Below, in pieces: positions 44,656 through 52,945 of a DNA stretch of 64,000 nucleotides. Both the position numbers and the translations under genes were made by a program. The stretch is from DATFQI01 sp963816955. GTDB taxonomy: Bacteria > Actinomycetota > Thermoleophilia > Solirubrobacterales > Solirubrobacteraceae. Location: the NCBI GenBank assembly GCA_963816955.1, contig CAWFME010000004.1, positions 186,001 to 250,000 of the forward strand. Direction: 5' to 3'. The stretch's first letter is position 1. The number at the start of each line of letters is the position of its first letter. Below the pieces are notes generated by a model. The model worked only from the letters and a program-made list of their open reading frames with translations, did not search any database and was not told the origin of the DNA.

Positions 44656-45762
44656 TCATTCGTCCCTCAGCCATGCGGCGAGGAACGGATCGACGACCCG
44701 CCAGCCGGTCCGGGTCGTCTCGTCATCGACGAGGTGTCCCTCGCGAGCCAGGCGGTCGACGGCGACGGCGGTCGAGCCGCCTCTCGGGAGTGCGAAGCGC
44801 TCGGCGGCCTGCCGGCCGGCGAGCGGAAGCGTGCGATGGGCGATCACCTTGAGGACGCGACGCTCGGTCTCGGTGCAGGAGCTCCAGAGGACCTGGATCT
44901 CGCCGTACGCCTCCCTGCGGGCTCCTTCGAGCGCGTCGATCCAGTGCTCGATGGAGGCGGTCGCGTTCGGCTTCACCTGCTCGTAGAGGTGATGAGCGAG
45001 CAGCATCGCGCGCTGCGGATGACCTTCGCTCGCGTCCAGAAGCGGGCCCAGTGCCTCTCCGGGGTCACGCCGTGCCTCGGCGAAGCGCGCCGTGATGTAG
45101 TCGGCGAGCTCGTCCGCCGGAAGGGGGCCCAGCTCGATCGGGGCGGCCTGGGCGAAGAACGCGTGCCGGCGGTCCGAGAACATCTCGCGCATCAGCCCGG
45201 GGTGGGAGCCCGAGAAGATGTAGGCGGCGGCACCGCCATGAGTCTCGAGCTCCGCGCGGAACACGCCCGGGAGCGCCGGATCGATCCGCAGCACCTCCTG
45301 GAACTCGTCGAAGGCGATCACGCAGAGCTTGCCCGTCCGCTCGTGGATCCTCCTGGGGAGGCCGAGTCGATCGAGTAGTCCGGGGGTGCCGACCTGCGGT
45401 CGGGCCTTCAAACCGACGCCTCCGGGGGCGGCCGTGATCGTCGGGCGCAGCGTCCTGATCAAGCCGTCGAACCAGCGCCGCAGCCCTGAATCGAGTTGGG
45501 CACCATAGGCTCGCTCGATCCTGTCGGCGACGTCGGCAGCGCTGACGCAGCCGAGGAAGTTGACCTCGATCGGCACGGCCCCGTCACGTTCCGCGGCAGC
45601 AAGCACGGCGCGGATCAGCGACGTCTTCCCGAAGCGGCGCATGCCCTCGAGCCGGCTGTTGCGGGCCTCCCATGCGCGGTCGAGGAGCGACTTCAGCTCG
45701 CGCGTCCGATCGACCAGCGCGGGCGGCACCACCGGCTCCTCGTAGATGAACGGGCTCGGCAT
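44656..45762 (-). CDS. P-loop ATPase of the archaeal ATPase (COG1672) type
   Basis: A 368-residue STAND-like ATPase. Walker A is EGMRRFGKTSLIRAVL, typical for this family, and Walker B is LCVIAFDEFQEVL. FSGSHPGLMREMFSDRRHAF is the sensor region, and the last 90 residues form a winged helix (SSCTETERRVLKVIAHR, RGGSTAVAVDRLAREGHLV). Members are often found in mobile or defence settings and some act as stress switches. The ATG at 45762 is chosen because TAGCTT ends 8 bases upstream. It is divergent from a class III adenylate cyclase. Confidence 0.75.
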   Translation of the reverse strand: MPSPFIYEEPVVPPALVDRTRELKSLLDRAWEARNSRLEGMRRFGKTSLIRAVLAAAERDGAVPIEVNFLGCVSAADVADRIERAYGAQLDSGLRRWFDGLIRTLRPTITAAPGGVGLKARPQVGTPGLLDRLGLPRRIHERTGKLCVIAFDEFQEVLRIDPALPGVFRAELETHGGAAAYIFSGSHPGLMREMFSDRRHAFFAQAAPIELGPLPADELADYITARFAEARRDPGEALGPLLDASEGHPQRAMLLAHHLYEQVKPNATASIEHWIDALEGARREAYGEIQVLWSSCTETERRVLKVIAHRTLPLAGRQAAERFALPRGGSTAVAVDRLAREGHLVDDETTRTGWRVVDPFLAAWLRDE

Positions 45763-45770
45763 GAGTGCCG

Positions 45771-45776
45771 AAGCTA
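45771..45776 (-). promoter_or_regulatory. -10 element for the ATPase, leaderless-type
   Basis: Minus-strand TAGCTT ends 8 bases before the ATG at 45762. The intergenic region beyond it is unusually A+T-rich. Confidence 0.5.
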
Positions 45777-45838
45777 GCACAAATATGTGACAGATTCGCC
45801 ACAAATTCGCACGAACTCTCCCACATCATTTCGCCCGG

Positions 45839-45844
45839 TAGCGT
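45839..45844 (+). promoter_or_regulatory. -10 element for the adenylate cyclase
   Basis: TAGCGT ends 10 bases before the GTG at 45855, giving a leader of at most a few bases. Confidence 0.45.
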
Positions 45845-45854
45845 CCCCGGCGCT

Positions 45855-46961
45855 GTGGACTGGGAAGCCGAGGGACTGCTCGAGGGCCTGCCGGACGATC
45901 GTGCCCGCCAGGCGCGGCGGAAGCTGCTCGACGAGCTTCATGAGGACGGGGTGTCCCGGGAGGAGCTCGGGCAGGCCGTCGAGGAGCAGCGGCTCGCGCT
46001 CGTGCCGGTGGAGCGGCTGCTGGGCGGGGAGACGCGCTACAGCGCCCGGGAGATCGCGAAGGAGGCCGGGCTCGACCTCGACCTGCTGCTGGCCACGCGG
46101 CGGGCGCTGGGGCTTCCGGTCCCCGGTCCGGACGACGCGGCGCTCGGCGACGAGGATCTCGAAGCCGCGAAGATCCAGGCGAAGGTCGCCGGCGCGGGCT
46201 TCGCCACCGAGGACCTGCACGAGACCAATCGCGTGCTCGGGCGGGGGATCGCGCGCTACGTCGAGGCGCTGCGGACGACGATCTCCGAGGCGCTGCTGGA
46301 GCCCGAGGTCGACGAGCACGAGCTGGGCCTGCGGTTCACGAGCCTGGCCGCCGAGCTGGTGCCGCTCAACGCGCCGTGGATGGACTACGTGTTCCGGCTG
46401 CACCTGCGCCAGATGCTGCGCAACGAGGCCGTCACGCTGCAGGAGCGCTCGTCCGGGCGCGGGGAGGAGCGCACCGCCGCGATCGCGTTCGCGGACCTCG
46501 TCGGCTTCACGGAGCTGGGGCAGACCGTCGACGTCGCCGAGCTCAGCGACGTGGCGGGCAACCTGCAGCGGATGGCCGGCGAGCTGGTCGACCCGCCCGT
46601 ACGGCTCGTGAAGGTCATCGGCGACGCGGTGATGCTCGTGGCGCCGGAGCCGAAGGAGCTGGTGGACACCACGGTCCGGCTCGTCGAGCGCGCGGAGGGG
46701 ACGGAGGGCTTCCCGCCGCTACGCGCGGGTGTCGCGTTCGGCCCCGCCGCCAACCACTTCGGGGACTGGTTCGGCTCGACCGTGAACCTCGCGAGCCGGC
46801 TGACGGCGCGGGCCCGCCCGAGCTCGGTGCTCGTCACGGAGGAGGTGCGCGAGGCGCTCGAGGACGACGGCTACGCGATCTCCTCGGCCGGCCCGAAGCG
46901 GCTGAAGGGCATCGCCGAGCCCGTGAAGACGTTCCGCGTCAGGCGTGGGCCGGGCGGGTGA
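45855..46961 (+). CDS. Class III adenylate cyclase with N-terminal regulatory domain
   Basis: A 368-residue soluble protein. Residues 1-195 are helical and resemble the adenylate cyclase regulatory domain found in actinobacterial cyclases of the Rv1264 type (SREELGQAVEEQRLALVPVE, RYSAREIAKEAGLDLDLL). The catalytic domain has IAFADLVGFTEL with the first metal aspartate, VRLVKVIGDAVMLVAP with the adenine-selecting lysine and second aspartate, and GSTVNLASRLTARA with the Asn/Arg pair of the transition state. All key residues are present, so cyclic AMP synthesis is expected. The last 23 bases overlap the convergent VWA gene. Confidence 0.88.
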   Translation: MDWEAEGLLEGLPDDRARQARRKLLDELHEDGVSREELGQAVEEQRLALVPVERLLGGETRYSAREIAKEAGLDLDLLLATRRALGLPVPGPDDAALGDEDLEAAKIQAKVAGAGFATEDLHETNRVLGRGIARYVEALRTTISEALLEPEVDEHELGLRFTSLAAELVPLNAPWMDYVFRLHLRQMLRNEAVTLQERSSGRGEERTAAIAFADLVGFTELGQTVDVAELSDVAGNLQRMAGELVDPPVRLVKVIGDAVMLVAPEPKELVDTTVRLVERAEGTEGFPPLRAGVAFGPAANHFGDWFGSTVNLASRLTARARPSSVLVTEEVREALEDDGYAISSAGPKRLKGIAEPVKTFRVRRGPGG

Positions 46962-48320
46962 GGGCCTTCACGAAGTCCTCGAGCTGGCGCGTCGTCCAGC
47001 ACTCGTAGGCCTCGCAGTACTGCTCGTAGGCGGCGATCACGGAGTCGCCGTAGTTCCAGTACAGCCGCGGCTCGGGGTTGAGCCAGAACGTGCGGCCGGC
47101 GCGCTCGGCCACGGCCGCGAACAGGTGCGCGGCGGGGTCGCGGCCGTTCGTGCGCGCGTCCCCGAGCACGATCACCGTCGCCCGCGGGTGCAGGTCGTCC
47201 TCGACGAGCTGGAGGAACTCGCGCCAGACGCGGCCGTAGTCCGTGTAGCCCGAGACGTCGGCCACGCCCGCGTCCTTGGAGATCGCGTCGGAGACGGCCT
47301 TGAAGGAGCGCTCGCGCTCGAAGACGCCGGTGACCTCGGAGATCCGCTCCACGAACACGAACGAGCGCATCCTGCGGAACGAGTCGTGCAGCGCGTGCAG
47401 CACGGAAAGGAAGAACACGGAGGCGGAGGTGACGCTCGTGGAGACGTCGCAGAGCACGTAGAGCTCCGGCCGACGCGGGCGCTTGGGCTTGTAGCGCAGC
47501 TCGACCGGCACCCCGCCCGTCTGCAGCGAGGCCCGCATCGTGCGGCGCACGTCCACCTGCGCGTGGCGGCGGTGCCCGCGGGTCTCGTGTCCCTGGGTCG
47601 CGAGCCGGCGCTTGAGCTGCATCACGACGCGGTGCACGGCCGCGAGGTCCTGCAGCGGCCCGGACGGCAGCGCGCGGTCGAGCTCGTTGAGCGGCCGCGA
47701 GGGAGGGAGCGCCTGCGTGCGCTCGATCTGCATCCGCTCCAGCTCGCGCCGCAGGTGCAGCTCGAAGCGGCGGATCTGGTCGCGCGTCAGCGGCTCCGGC
47801 TGGTCGCCGGCCTGGTCCTCCCGCACCGGCCCGCCGGGCTCGGTCTTGAGCCCGAGCGAGCGGCGGATCCGCTGCACGTCGACCCCGAGCACCCCGGACC
47901 CCTGCCCGCGGCGCCCGAAGGCCGCGATCGCCAGCCGTGCCAGGTCGCGCATCGCCGCGTCGTTCTCCTCGCGGATCGCGCGCAGCACCTGCTCGCGCAG
48001 GGCGTCGAAGTCGATCCGCTCGCCGCCCGCCATGCCGTCCGGCTGCTCCTCGCCCTCGGCGGCCGCGCGCTCGCGCACGCCCTGCTCGAGCGCGGCCGCC
48101 TCGGCGGCGCGGAAGAAGAAGCGCTCGAACACGAGGTCGAACACGCGCCGGTCCTCCGGCGACTTGGCGATCGTGGCCGCGAGCGCCTCGCGGAACGGCA
48201 CGCGCTCCGTCCAGCCGACCTCACCGAGCGCGGCGAAGGCGTCGTTGAGCTCGGAGGTGCCGATGGCCACGCCCTCGGCCCGCAGCTCCTCGGCGAAGCG
48301 CAGGACGTGGGCGGGGAAGG

Positions 48321-48324
<4 letters not shown>
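46939..48324 (-). CDS. VWA-domain protein, CoxE-like
   Basis: A 461-residue protein. The N-terminal half is helical (AEELRAEGVAIGTSELNDAF, FDLVFERFFFRAAEAA); the C-terminal half is a von Willebrand A domain with a metal site in LYVLCDVSTSVTSASVFFL (D-x-S-x-S), a conserved threonine in SGYTDYG and the aspartate in VIVLGDARTNG. CoxE proteins pair with a MoxR ATPase to help mature or remodel a metalloenzyme or complex; no client gene is in the window. Its ATG overlaps the MoxR stop (ATGA), so the two are co-translated. Confidence 0.8.
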
Positions 48325-49198
<874 letters not shown>

Positions 49199-49205
49199 GG
49201 CGTCG

Positions 49206-49215
49206 AGTCTAGACT
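49206..49215. promoter_or_regulatory. Bidirectional -10 element shared by two leaderless genes
   Basis: AGTCTAGACT is a perfect palindrome inside CGAGTCTAGACTCG. It reads TAGACT on both strands, and the hexamer ends exactly 7 bases before the GTG at 49223 (plus) and 7 bases before the GTG at 49198 (minus). Only the central TA is shared. Confidence 0.65.
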
Positions 49216-49222
49216 CGCGCCC

Positions 49223-49381
49223 GTGGACGAGACCTCGCCGACGCCTTTCATCGCCCTGATGGCGCTCGGCTTCCTGATCGGCTGCGCTGGTCACCTCTAC
49301 AAGTCGCCGGCCACCGTCGCGATCGGGATCGCGATCGCGTTCATGGCCACCGCGGCCGCCTACGCGATCTACCTCACGTAG
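49223..49381 (+). CDS. Small two-helix membrane protein
   Basis: A 52-residue protein, MDETSPTPFIALMALGFLIG then CAGHLYKSPATVAIGIAIAF and MATAAAYAIYLT, with two short membrane helices. Function unknown. The start is supported by the TAGACT element at exactly 7 bases. Its end overlaps the convergent secreted protein gene by 13 bases. Confidence 0.55.
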   Translation: MDETSPTPFIALMALGFLIGCAGHLYKSPATVAIGIAIAFMATAAAYAIYLT

Positions 49382-50661
49382 GCCTGCGCGACGGAATCGT
49401 CGCGCCGCGTCGGCCGGCTCGCGAGCACCACCACGGGCCGGTCGCCGAGGAACGCCGCGTGGCCGAAGCGCGAGTCGCGCCCCACGGCCGACACGTCCTC
49501 GGGCGGCCCGAACGGCGCGCCCGGCCCGTCCGCGACCGCCGCGTGCACGACGCTCGCGAGGCTGTCGACGCCGTCGTCCCAGACGGCCACGAGCCGGCCG
49601 GCCGGCCCGGCCGCGAGATCGGAGAGGACCGCGGTGGTCCCGGGGGCCGAGAGCGTCTGCGGCGGCGCGCCGCCGCGCTGCGCGCGCACGCCCGCGGCGC
49701 CGCGCCACGCGATCGCCAACGCGCCCGTCGTGTCCAAGACCGCGTCGATCGCGCGGCCGAGCCCGTCGGAGTCGCGCGCCGGGACCGCCTCGAGCAGCCG
49801 GGCGCGGTCGAAGCGCCGCGCCCCGGCGCGGCGCGTCGCGACCTGGAAGTAGACCGGCCCCCGGCTGCCGCCCTCGGAGGTGAACTGCGCGCTCCAGGCC
49901 AGCACGGCGCGGCCGGAAGGCGTGATCACCGGGGCCATCTCGGCGTTGAAGGCCGGCTCGGAGCGGATCTTGTCCGCGGCGCGGAAGCCGCGGCTGCCGC
50001 GGGGCTTGAAGCGCGTGCGCAGGACCCCGCGGGCGTCCCACGCCACCAGCGCCTGGCCGCGCGCGCCGATCGCCGCGGCGACGCCGCGTATCCGCCCCGT
50101 CGCCAGCCGCCGCGGCGCACCGAACCCGTGGCCGGCGCGGCGCAGCGCCACGTAGACGCGGTCGGTGCGCACGCCGCGGTCCTCGTACCACGCCAGCGCG
50201 GCGTCGCCGCGGGCGTTGACGGCCAGCGAGGCGCTCTGGATCGAGTAGGCCCGCGTGCGGCGGATCGACCGCAGCTTCCCGAAGCGCCCGCTCGTCGAGC
50301 CGAAGCGCACGCCGAGCCGCGCCTGCGGCTTCGTCTGGCGCGCGGTGATCAGGGCCAGCAGCGCGCCGCTCGCCCCGTAGGGCTCCAGGCCGGCGACCGT
50401 CGTGAGCGGCCGGTCGATGCTCTTGGAGGGCACGACGCCGAAGGGCGCGCCGAAGCTCGTCGCCCCCGGCGCCCGTGTGGCGCCCTCGGTGCCGGCGCGG
50501 CTGCCGCTCTGGACGCGCCATGACGCGAGCGCGCGGCCGTTGGCGGAGACGATCACCGCCGGGCCGTCGACGAACGAGCGGGGGGACGACAGCGTCTGGC
50601 CACTCCACGCGGCGTCGGCTGCCGGGGCGAACACCAGCAGGGTGAGGATGGCGAGCCGCAT
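49369..50661 (-). CDS. Secreted beta-propeller-like protein, unknown function
   Basis: A 430-residue protein with a signal peptide (LAILTLLVFAPAADAAW). At least six repeats share a short core of the form GxALxxW: GRALASWR, GDAALAWYED, GQALVAWDAR, GRAVLAWSAQ, GALAIAWRG, GRLVAVWDDG, spaced by 45-75 residues. This is the rhythm of a beta-propeller and of the repeated-domain exoproteins common in this lineage. No enzyme motif is seen. A perfect inverted repeat precedes it at 50707-50733. Confidence 0.62.
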   Translation of the reverse strand: MRLAILTLLVFAPAADAAWSGQTLSSPRSFVDGPAVIVSANGRALASWRVQSGSRAGTEGATRAPGATSFGAPFGVVPSKSIDRPLTTVAGLEPYGASGALLALITARQTKPQARLGVRFGSTSGRFGKLRSIRRTRAYSIQSASLAVNARGDAALAWYEDRGVRTDRVYVALRRAGHGFGAPRRLATGRIRGVAAAIGARGQALVAWDARGVLRTRFKPRGSRGFRAADKIRSEPAFNAEMAPVITPSGRAVLAWSAQFTSEGGSRGPVYFQVATRRAGARRFDRARLLEAVPARDSDGLGRAIDAVLDTTGALAIAWRGAAGVRAQRGGAPPQTLSAPGTTAVLSDLAAGPAGRLVAVWDDGVDSLASVVHAAVADGPGAPFGPPEDVSAVGRDSRFGHAAFLGDRPVVVLASRPTRRDDSVAQAYVR

Positions 50662-50706
50662 ACCAACACAACGCGCCGCGATCCCGCCAGTTGCGCGCGA
50701 CGGGTT

Positions 50707-50733
50707 AGTTGTTCACGCCCTGCGTGAACAACT
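50707..50733. repeat. Perfect 12-bp inverted repeat with 3-base loop
   Basis: AGTTGTTCACGC and GCGTGAACAACT are exact reverse complements separated by CCT. They lie between the membrane protein ending at 50745 and the secreted protein starting at 50661, both on the minus strand. A terminator for the first gene or an operator for the second; there is no long T-run. Confidence 0.55.
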
Positions 50734-50744
50734 GCACGCTCGCG

Positions 50745-51401
50745 TCAGAAGAGGCGGTCGGGCGGGCGGTCGGGGTCGGGCTTGCGGCGCTCGCCCGGCG
50801 CCGGTGGCGGCTCGCCGTCCCAGTTCGGGCGGTCGCGCAGCACCTCGGTGACGGCGGTGGCGTCGCGCGGCTCGCGGTCGGTGGCGCGCCGGCGCGGGCG
50901 CGGGGCGGCCGCCTCCCAGTCGAGGTCCTCGGCCGGGTTGGGCGGCTCGGGCCGGTGCGCCGCCCGCAGGCGCGCGCCGGCGACGACGAGCGCCACCGCG
51001 GCGCCGAGCCCGACGATGAAGCCCCACTGGATGCCGACGGTCGTGCTCGGCGCGTCGTCGCCCGGGCGGTCGAACACGCGCCAGATCAGCAGCGCGCCCG
51101 CCCAGCCGCCGGCCAGCGAGGTCACGAAGCCGTCGCCGCCCGGCAGGTGGAACGCCTTGCCCTCCAGCCGCGCCCAGAGCAGGAACAGCACGCCCGCCGC
51201 CACCAGCAGCACGGCGGCCTCGACGAAGGTGAAGACGCCGAACGCGCTCAGGCTCTCCGACACGAATTCGCTGCGCCCGCGTGGCACGAACGACTTGCGG
51301 TACCACGGCAGCGCGAGCGAGACAGCGAGCGTCCCGGCCGCGATCGCGGCCATGCGGTGCTCGGGCGGGATCTCCCGCACGCGCTTCTGCAGGCTCGGCA
51401 C
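50745..51401 (-). CDS. Four-helix membrane protein with proline-rich cytoplasmic tail
   Basis: A 218-residue protein. Helices are AAIAAGTLAVSLALPW, FTFVEAAVLLVAAGVLFLLW, SLAGGWAGALLIWRVF and GFIVGLGAAVALVVAGARL; the last 70 residues are charged and proline-rich (PNWDGEPPPAPGERRKPDPD). No family recognised. The GTG at 51401 is supported by CAAACT (minus strand, 51409-51414) ending 7 bases upstream, a variant of the usual TAnnnT element. Confidence 0.58.
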   Translation of the reverse strand: MPSLQKRVREIPPEHRMAAIAAGTLAVSLALPWYRKSFVPRGRSEFVSESLSAFGVFTFVEAAVLLVAAGVLFLLWARLEGKAFHLPGGDGFVTSLAGGWAGALLIWRVFDRPGDDAPSTTVGIQWGFIVGLGAAVALVVAGARLRAAHRPEPPNPAEDLDWEAAAPRPRRRATDREPRDATAVTEVLRDRPNWDGEPPPAPGERRKPDPDRPPDRLF

Positions 51402-51414
51402 GACGTCGAGTTTG

Positions 51415-51753
51415 TCAGGAGATCGGGATGTCCTCCACCGTCGACGACGGCGGCTCCGGACCCGGCTCGAGCCGGTCGATCGAGTAGTCGAGCACCGCGC
51501 GCACGGCGATCAGCAGCTCGCGCAGCGCCTGCTGGAGCTGGCGCTGGAGGTCGGGGGGCAGCGAGCTGCGGGCGAGCTCGACCAGCCCGGTCAGTGCCGC
51601 GAGGTCGGGAAAGGGCGGCGGGCCGCCCTCGCGCTCCTGCGGCTCTTCGAAGCCGCGCGGGGGTACGTCGCCCGCGAGCTGCTCGGCGCGCTCGGTCGCC
51701 TCGCGGACGAGTCGCTCCGCCTCGCGCACGGCGTCGAGCGGATCCTCAGGCAC
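51415..51753 (-). CDS. Small helical protein coupled to ArsA
   Basis: A 112-residue protein: a charged helix (LDAVREAERLVREATERAEQ), a proline-rich linker, and an amphipathic C-terminal helix (PPDLQRQLQQALRELLIAVR). It resembles anti-aggregation or adaptor proteins in composition but matches no family I know. Its ATG overlaps the ArsA stop by 8 bases, so it is made with ArsA and may be its partner. Confidence 0.55.
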   Translation of the reverse strand: MPEDPLDAVREAERLVREATERAEQLAGDVPPRGFEEPQEREGGPPPFPDLAALTGLVELARSSLPPDLQRQLQQALRELLIAVRAVLDYSIDRLEPGPEPPSSTVEDIPIS

Positions 51754-52930
51754 GGACCGGCTCCGGCTCGGTGAACCCGACCACGAGCGAGCCGTCGGCC
51801 AGCGCCGCCGACGAGGGCCGGTAGGCGGCCATGGCGCCCGGCAGCATGATCGTCCGCTTGTGGCCGTCCACCCGGACGACGAGCTCGAGGCCGATCTTCT
51901 TCAGCGACACGTCGCCCTTGGACACGAACGGCAGGTCGAGCCGCAGCTCGGCGCCGCCGTCGTGCAGCGAGAGCTCCTGGGTGACCCGGCCGTGCAGCAC
52001 CGCGCCGGCGTCGCGGCCGGCGAACAGCGCCTCGCCGAGCCGGTCGAGCATCTCCGCGCCGAGCACCTCGCGGTCGAAGTACGGCGCGCGCAGGACGGGC
52101 ACGGGGGCGAAGCCGGACTCCACGAGCTCCAGCTGGGAGGCCTGCACCTCGCGCCAGGCGCCGAAGTAGTCCCCGACCTCGTCCGGGAACACGCGGTTGA
52201 CGACCACCGCGTCGGTCACGTAGCCGTACAGGTTCAGGTAGGTGAACGTGCGCATCGCCTCGGCGACGACCATCCGGTCGGGCGTCATCACGAGCCGGAC
52301 CGAGGCGTGCTCGGCGTCGCGCAGCAGGTCGTGCATCGCGACGAGGTTGGCGACGAGCCGCTGGATCTCGCCGAACGCGCGGTCGTCCGGGAGCTGGAGG
52401 TCCAGGAAGGTGCGCGCGAGCGGCCGCGCGGCGGCGAGCAGCGCGCGCTCGCGGCCGAGCACCTTGTCGAGCCACCACTGCGCCGCGTCCGGGAACGAGA
52501 GCAGCCGCAGCGTCTCGCCGGTCGGCGCGCAGTCGACCACGATCACGTCCCAGTCGCCCGACTCGTGGTGGGCCTTCAGCGCGAGCAGGCTGAAGAGCTC
52601 GTCGCCGCCCGGCGGCACGGTCAGCTCCTCGGCCGCGATCCGGTCCACGCCGCGCTCCATCAGCACGCCGCCGAGCCAGCGCTGCACGCCCGACCAGTGG
52701 CGCTCGAGCTCGTCCTGGGCCTGGATCTGCTGGGCGTACAGGCCGTCCCCCACGTCGGTCGGGCGGCCGCCGACGCCGATCTCCAGCGACTCGGCGAGCG
52801 AGTGCGCGGGGTCGGTCGAGAGCACGATCGTGCGCAGCCCCTGGGCGGCGCAGCGCCGCGCGGTCGCGGTGGCCACGGACGTCTTGCCGACTCCGCCCTT
52901 GCCCGTGTAGAGGATGGTCCGCGGGGCCAT
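51746..52930 (-). CDS. ArsA/Get3-family ATPase with C-terminal HSP20-like domain
   Basis: A 394-residue protein with one ATPase unit. The P-loop is ILYTGKGGVGKTSVATATA, switch I has STDPAHSLAESLEIGV, and the A-loop contains VIVVDCAPTGETLRLLSFP. After the ATPase (about residue 300) comes a beta-rich domain (LPFVSKGDVSLKKIGLELVV, GHKRTIMLPGAMAAYRPSSA) of the alpha-crystallin/ArsA-HSP20 type. Arsenite export is unlikely: there is no ArsB, ArsR or the usual cysteine triad. Handling of membrane or tail-anchored proteins is a better guess. The ATG lies 9 bases from TAGCCT, whose TAG is the stop of the gene upstream. Confidence 0.86.
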   Translation of the reverse strand: MAPRTILYTGKGGVGKTSVATATARRCAAQGLRTIVLSTDPAHSLAESLEIGVGGRPTDVGDGLYAQQIQAQDELERHWSGVQRWLGGVLMERGVDRIAAEELTVPPGGDELFSLLALKAHHESGDWDVIVVDCAPTGETLRLLSFPDAAQWWLDKVLGRERALLAAARPLARTFLDLQLPDDRAFGEIQRLVANLVAMHDLLRDAEHASVRLVMTPDRMVVAEAMRTFTYLNLYGYVTDAVVVNRVFPDEVGDYFGAWREVQASQLELVESGFAPVPVLRAPYFDREVLGAEMLDRLGEALFAGRDAGAVLHGRVTQELSLHDGGAELRLDLPFVSKGDVSLKKIGLELVVRVDGHKRTIMLPGAMAAYRPSSAALADGSLVVGFTEPEPVRA

Positions 52931-52939
52931 GAAGCCCCG

Positions 52940-52945
52940 AGGCTA
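52940..52945 (-). promoter_or_regulatory. -10 element formed by a stop codon (TAGCCT, minus strand)
   Basis: The TAG (52943-52945) ends the C5-epimerase gene; the hexamer ends 9 bases before the arsA-like ATG at 52930. Confidence 0.45.

Noticed and set aside
45786..45803. CRP-like site TGTG...CACA upstream of the adenylate cyclase
   Set aside because: The spacing is TGTG-N10-CACA, two bases longer than the CRP consensus, and the inner A/T positions do not match.
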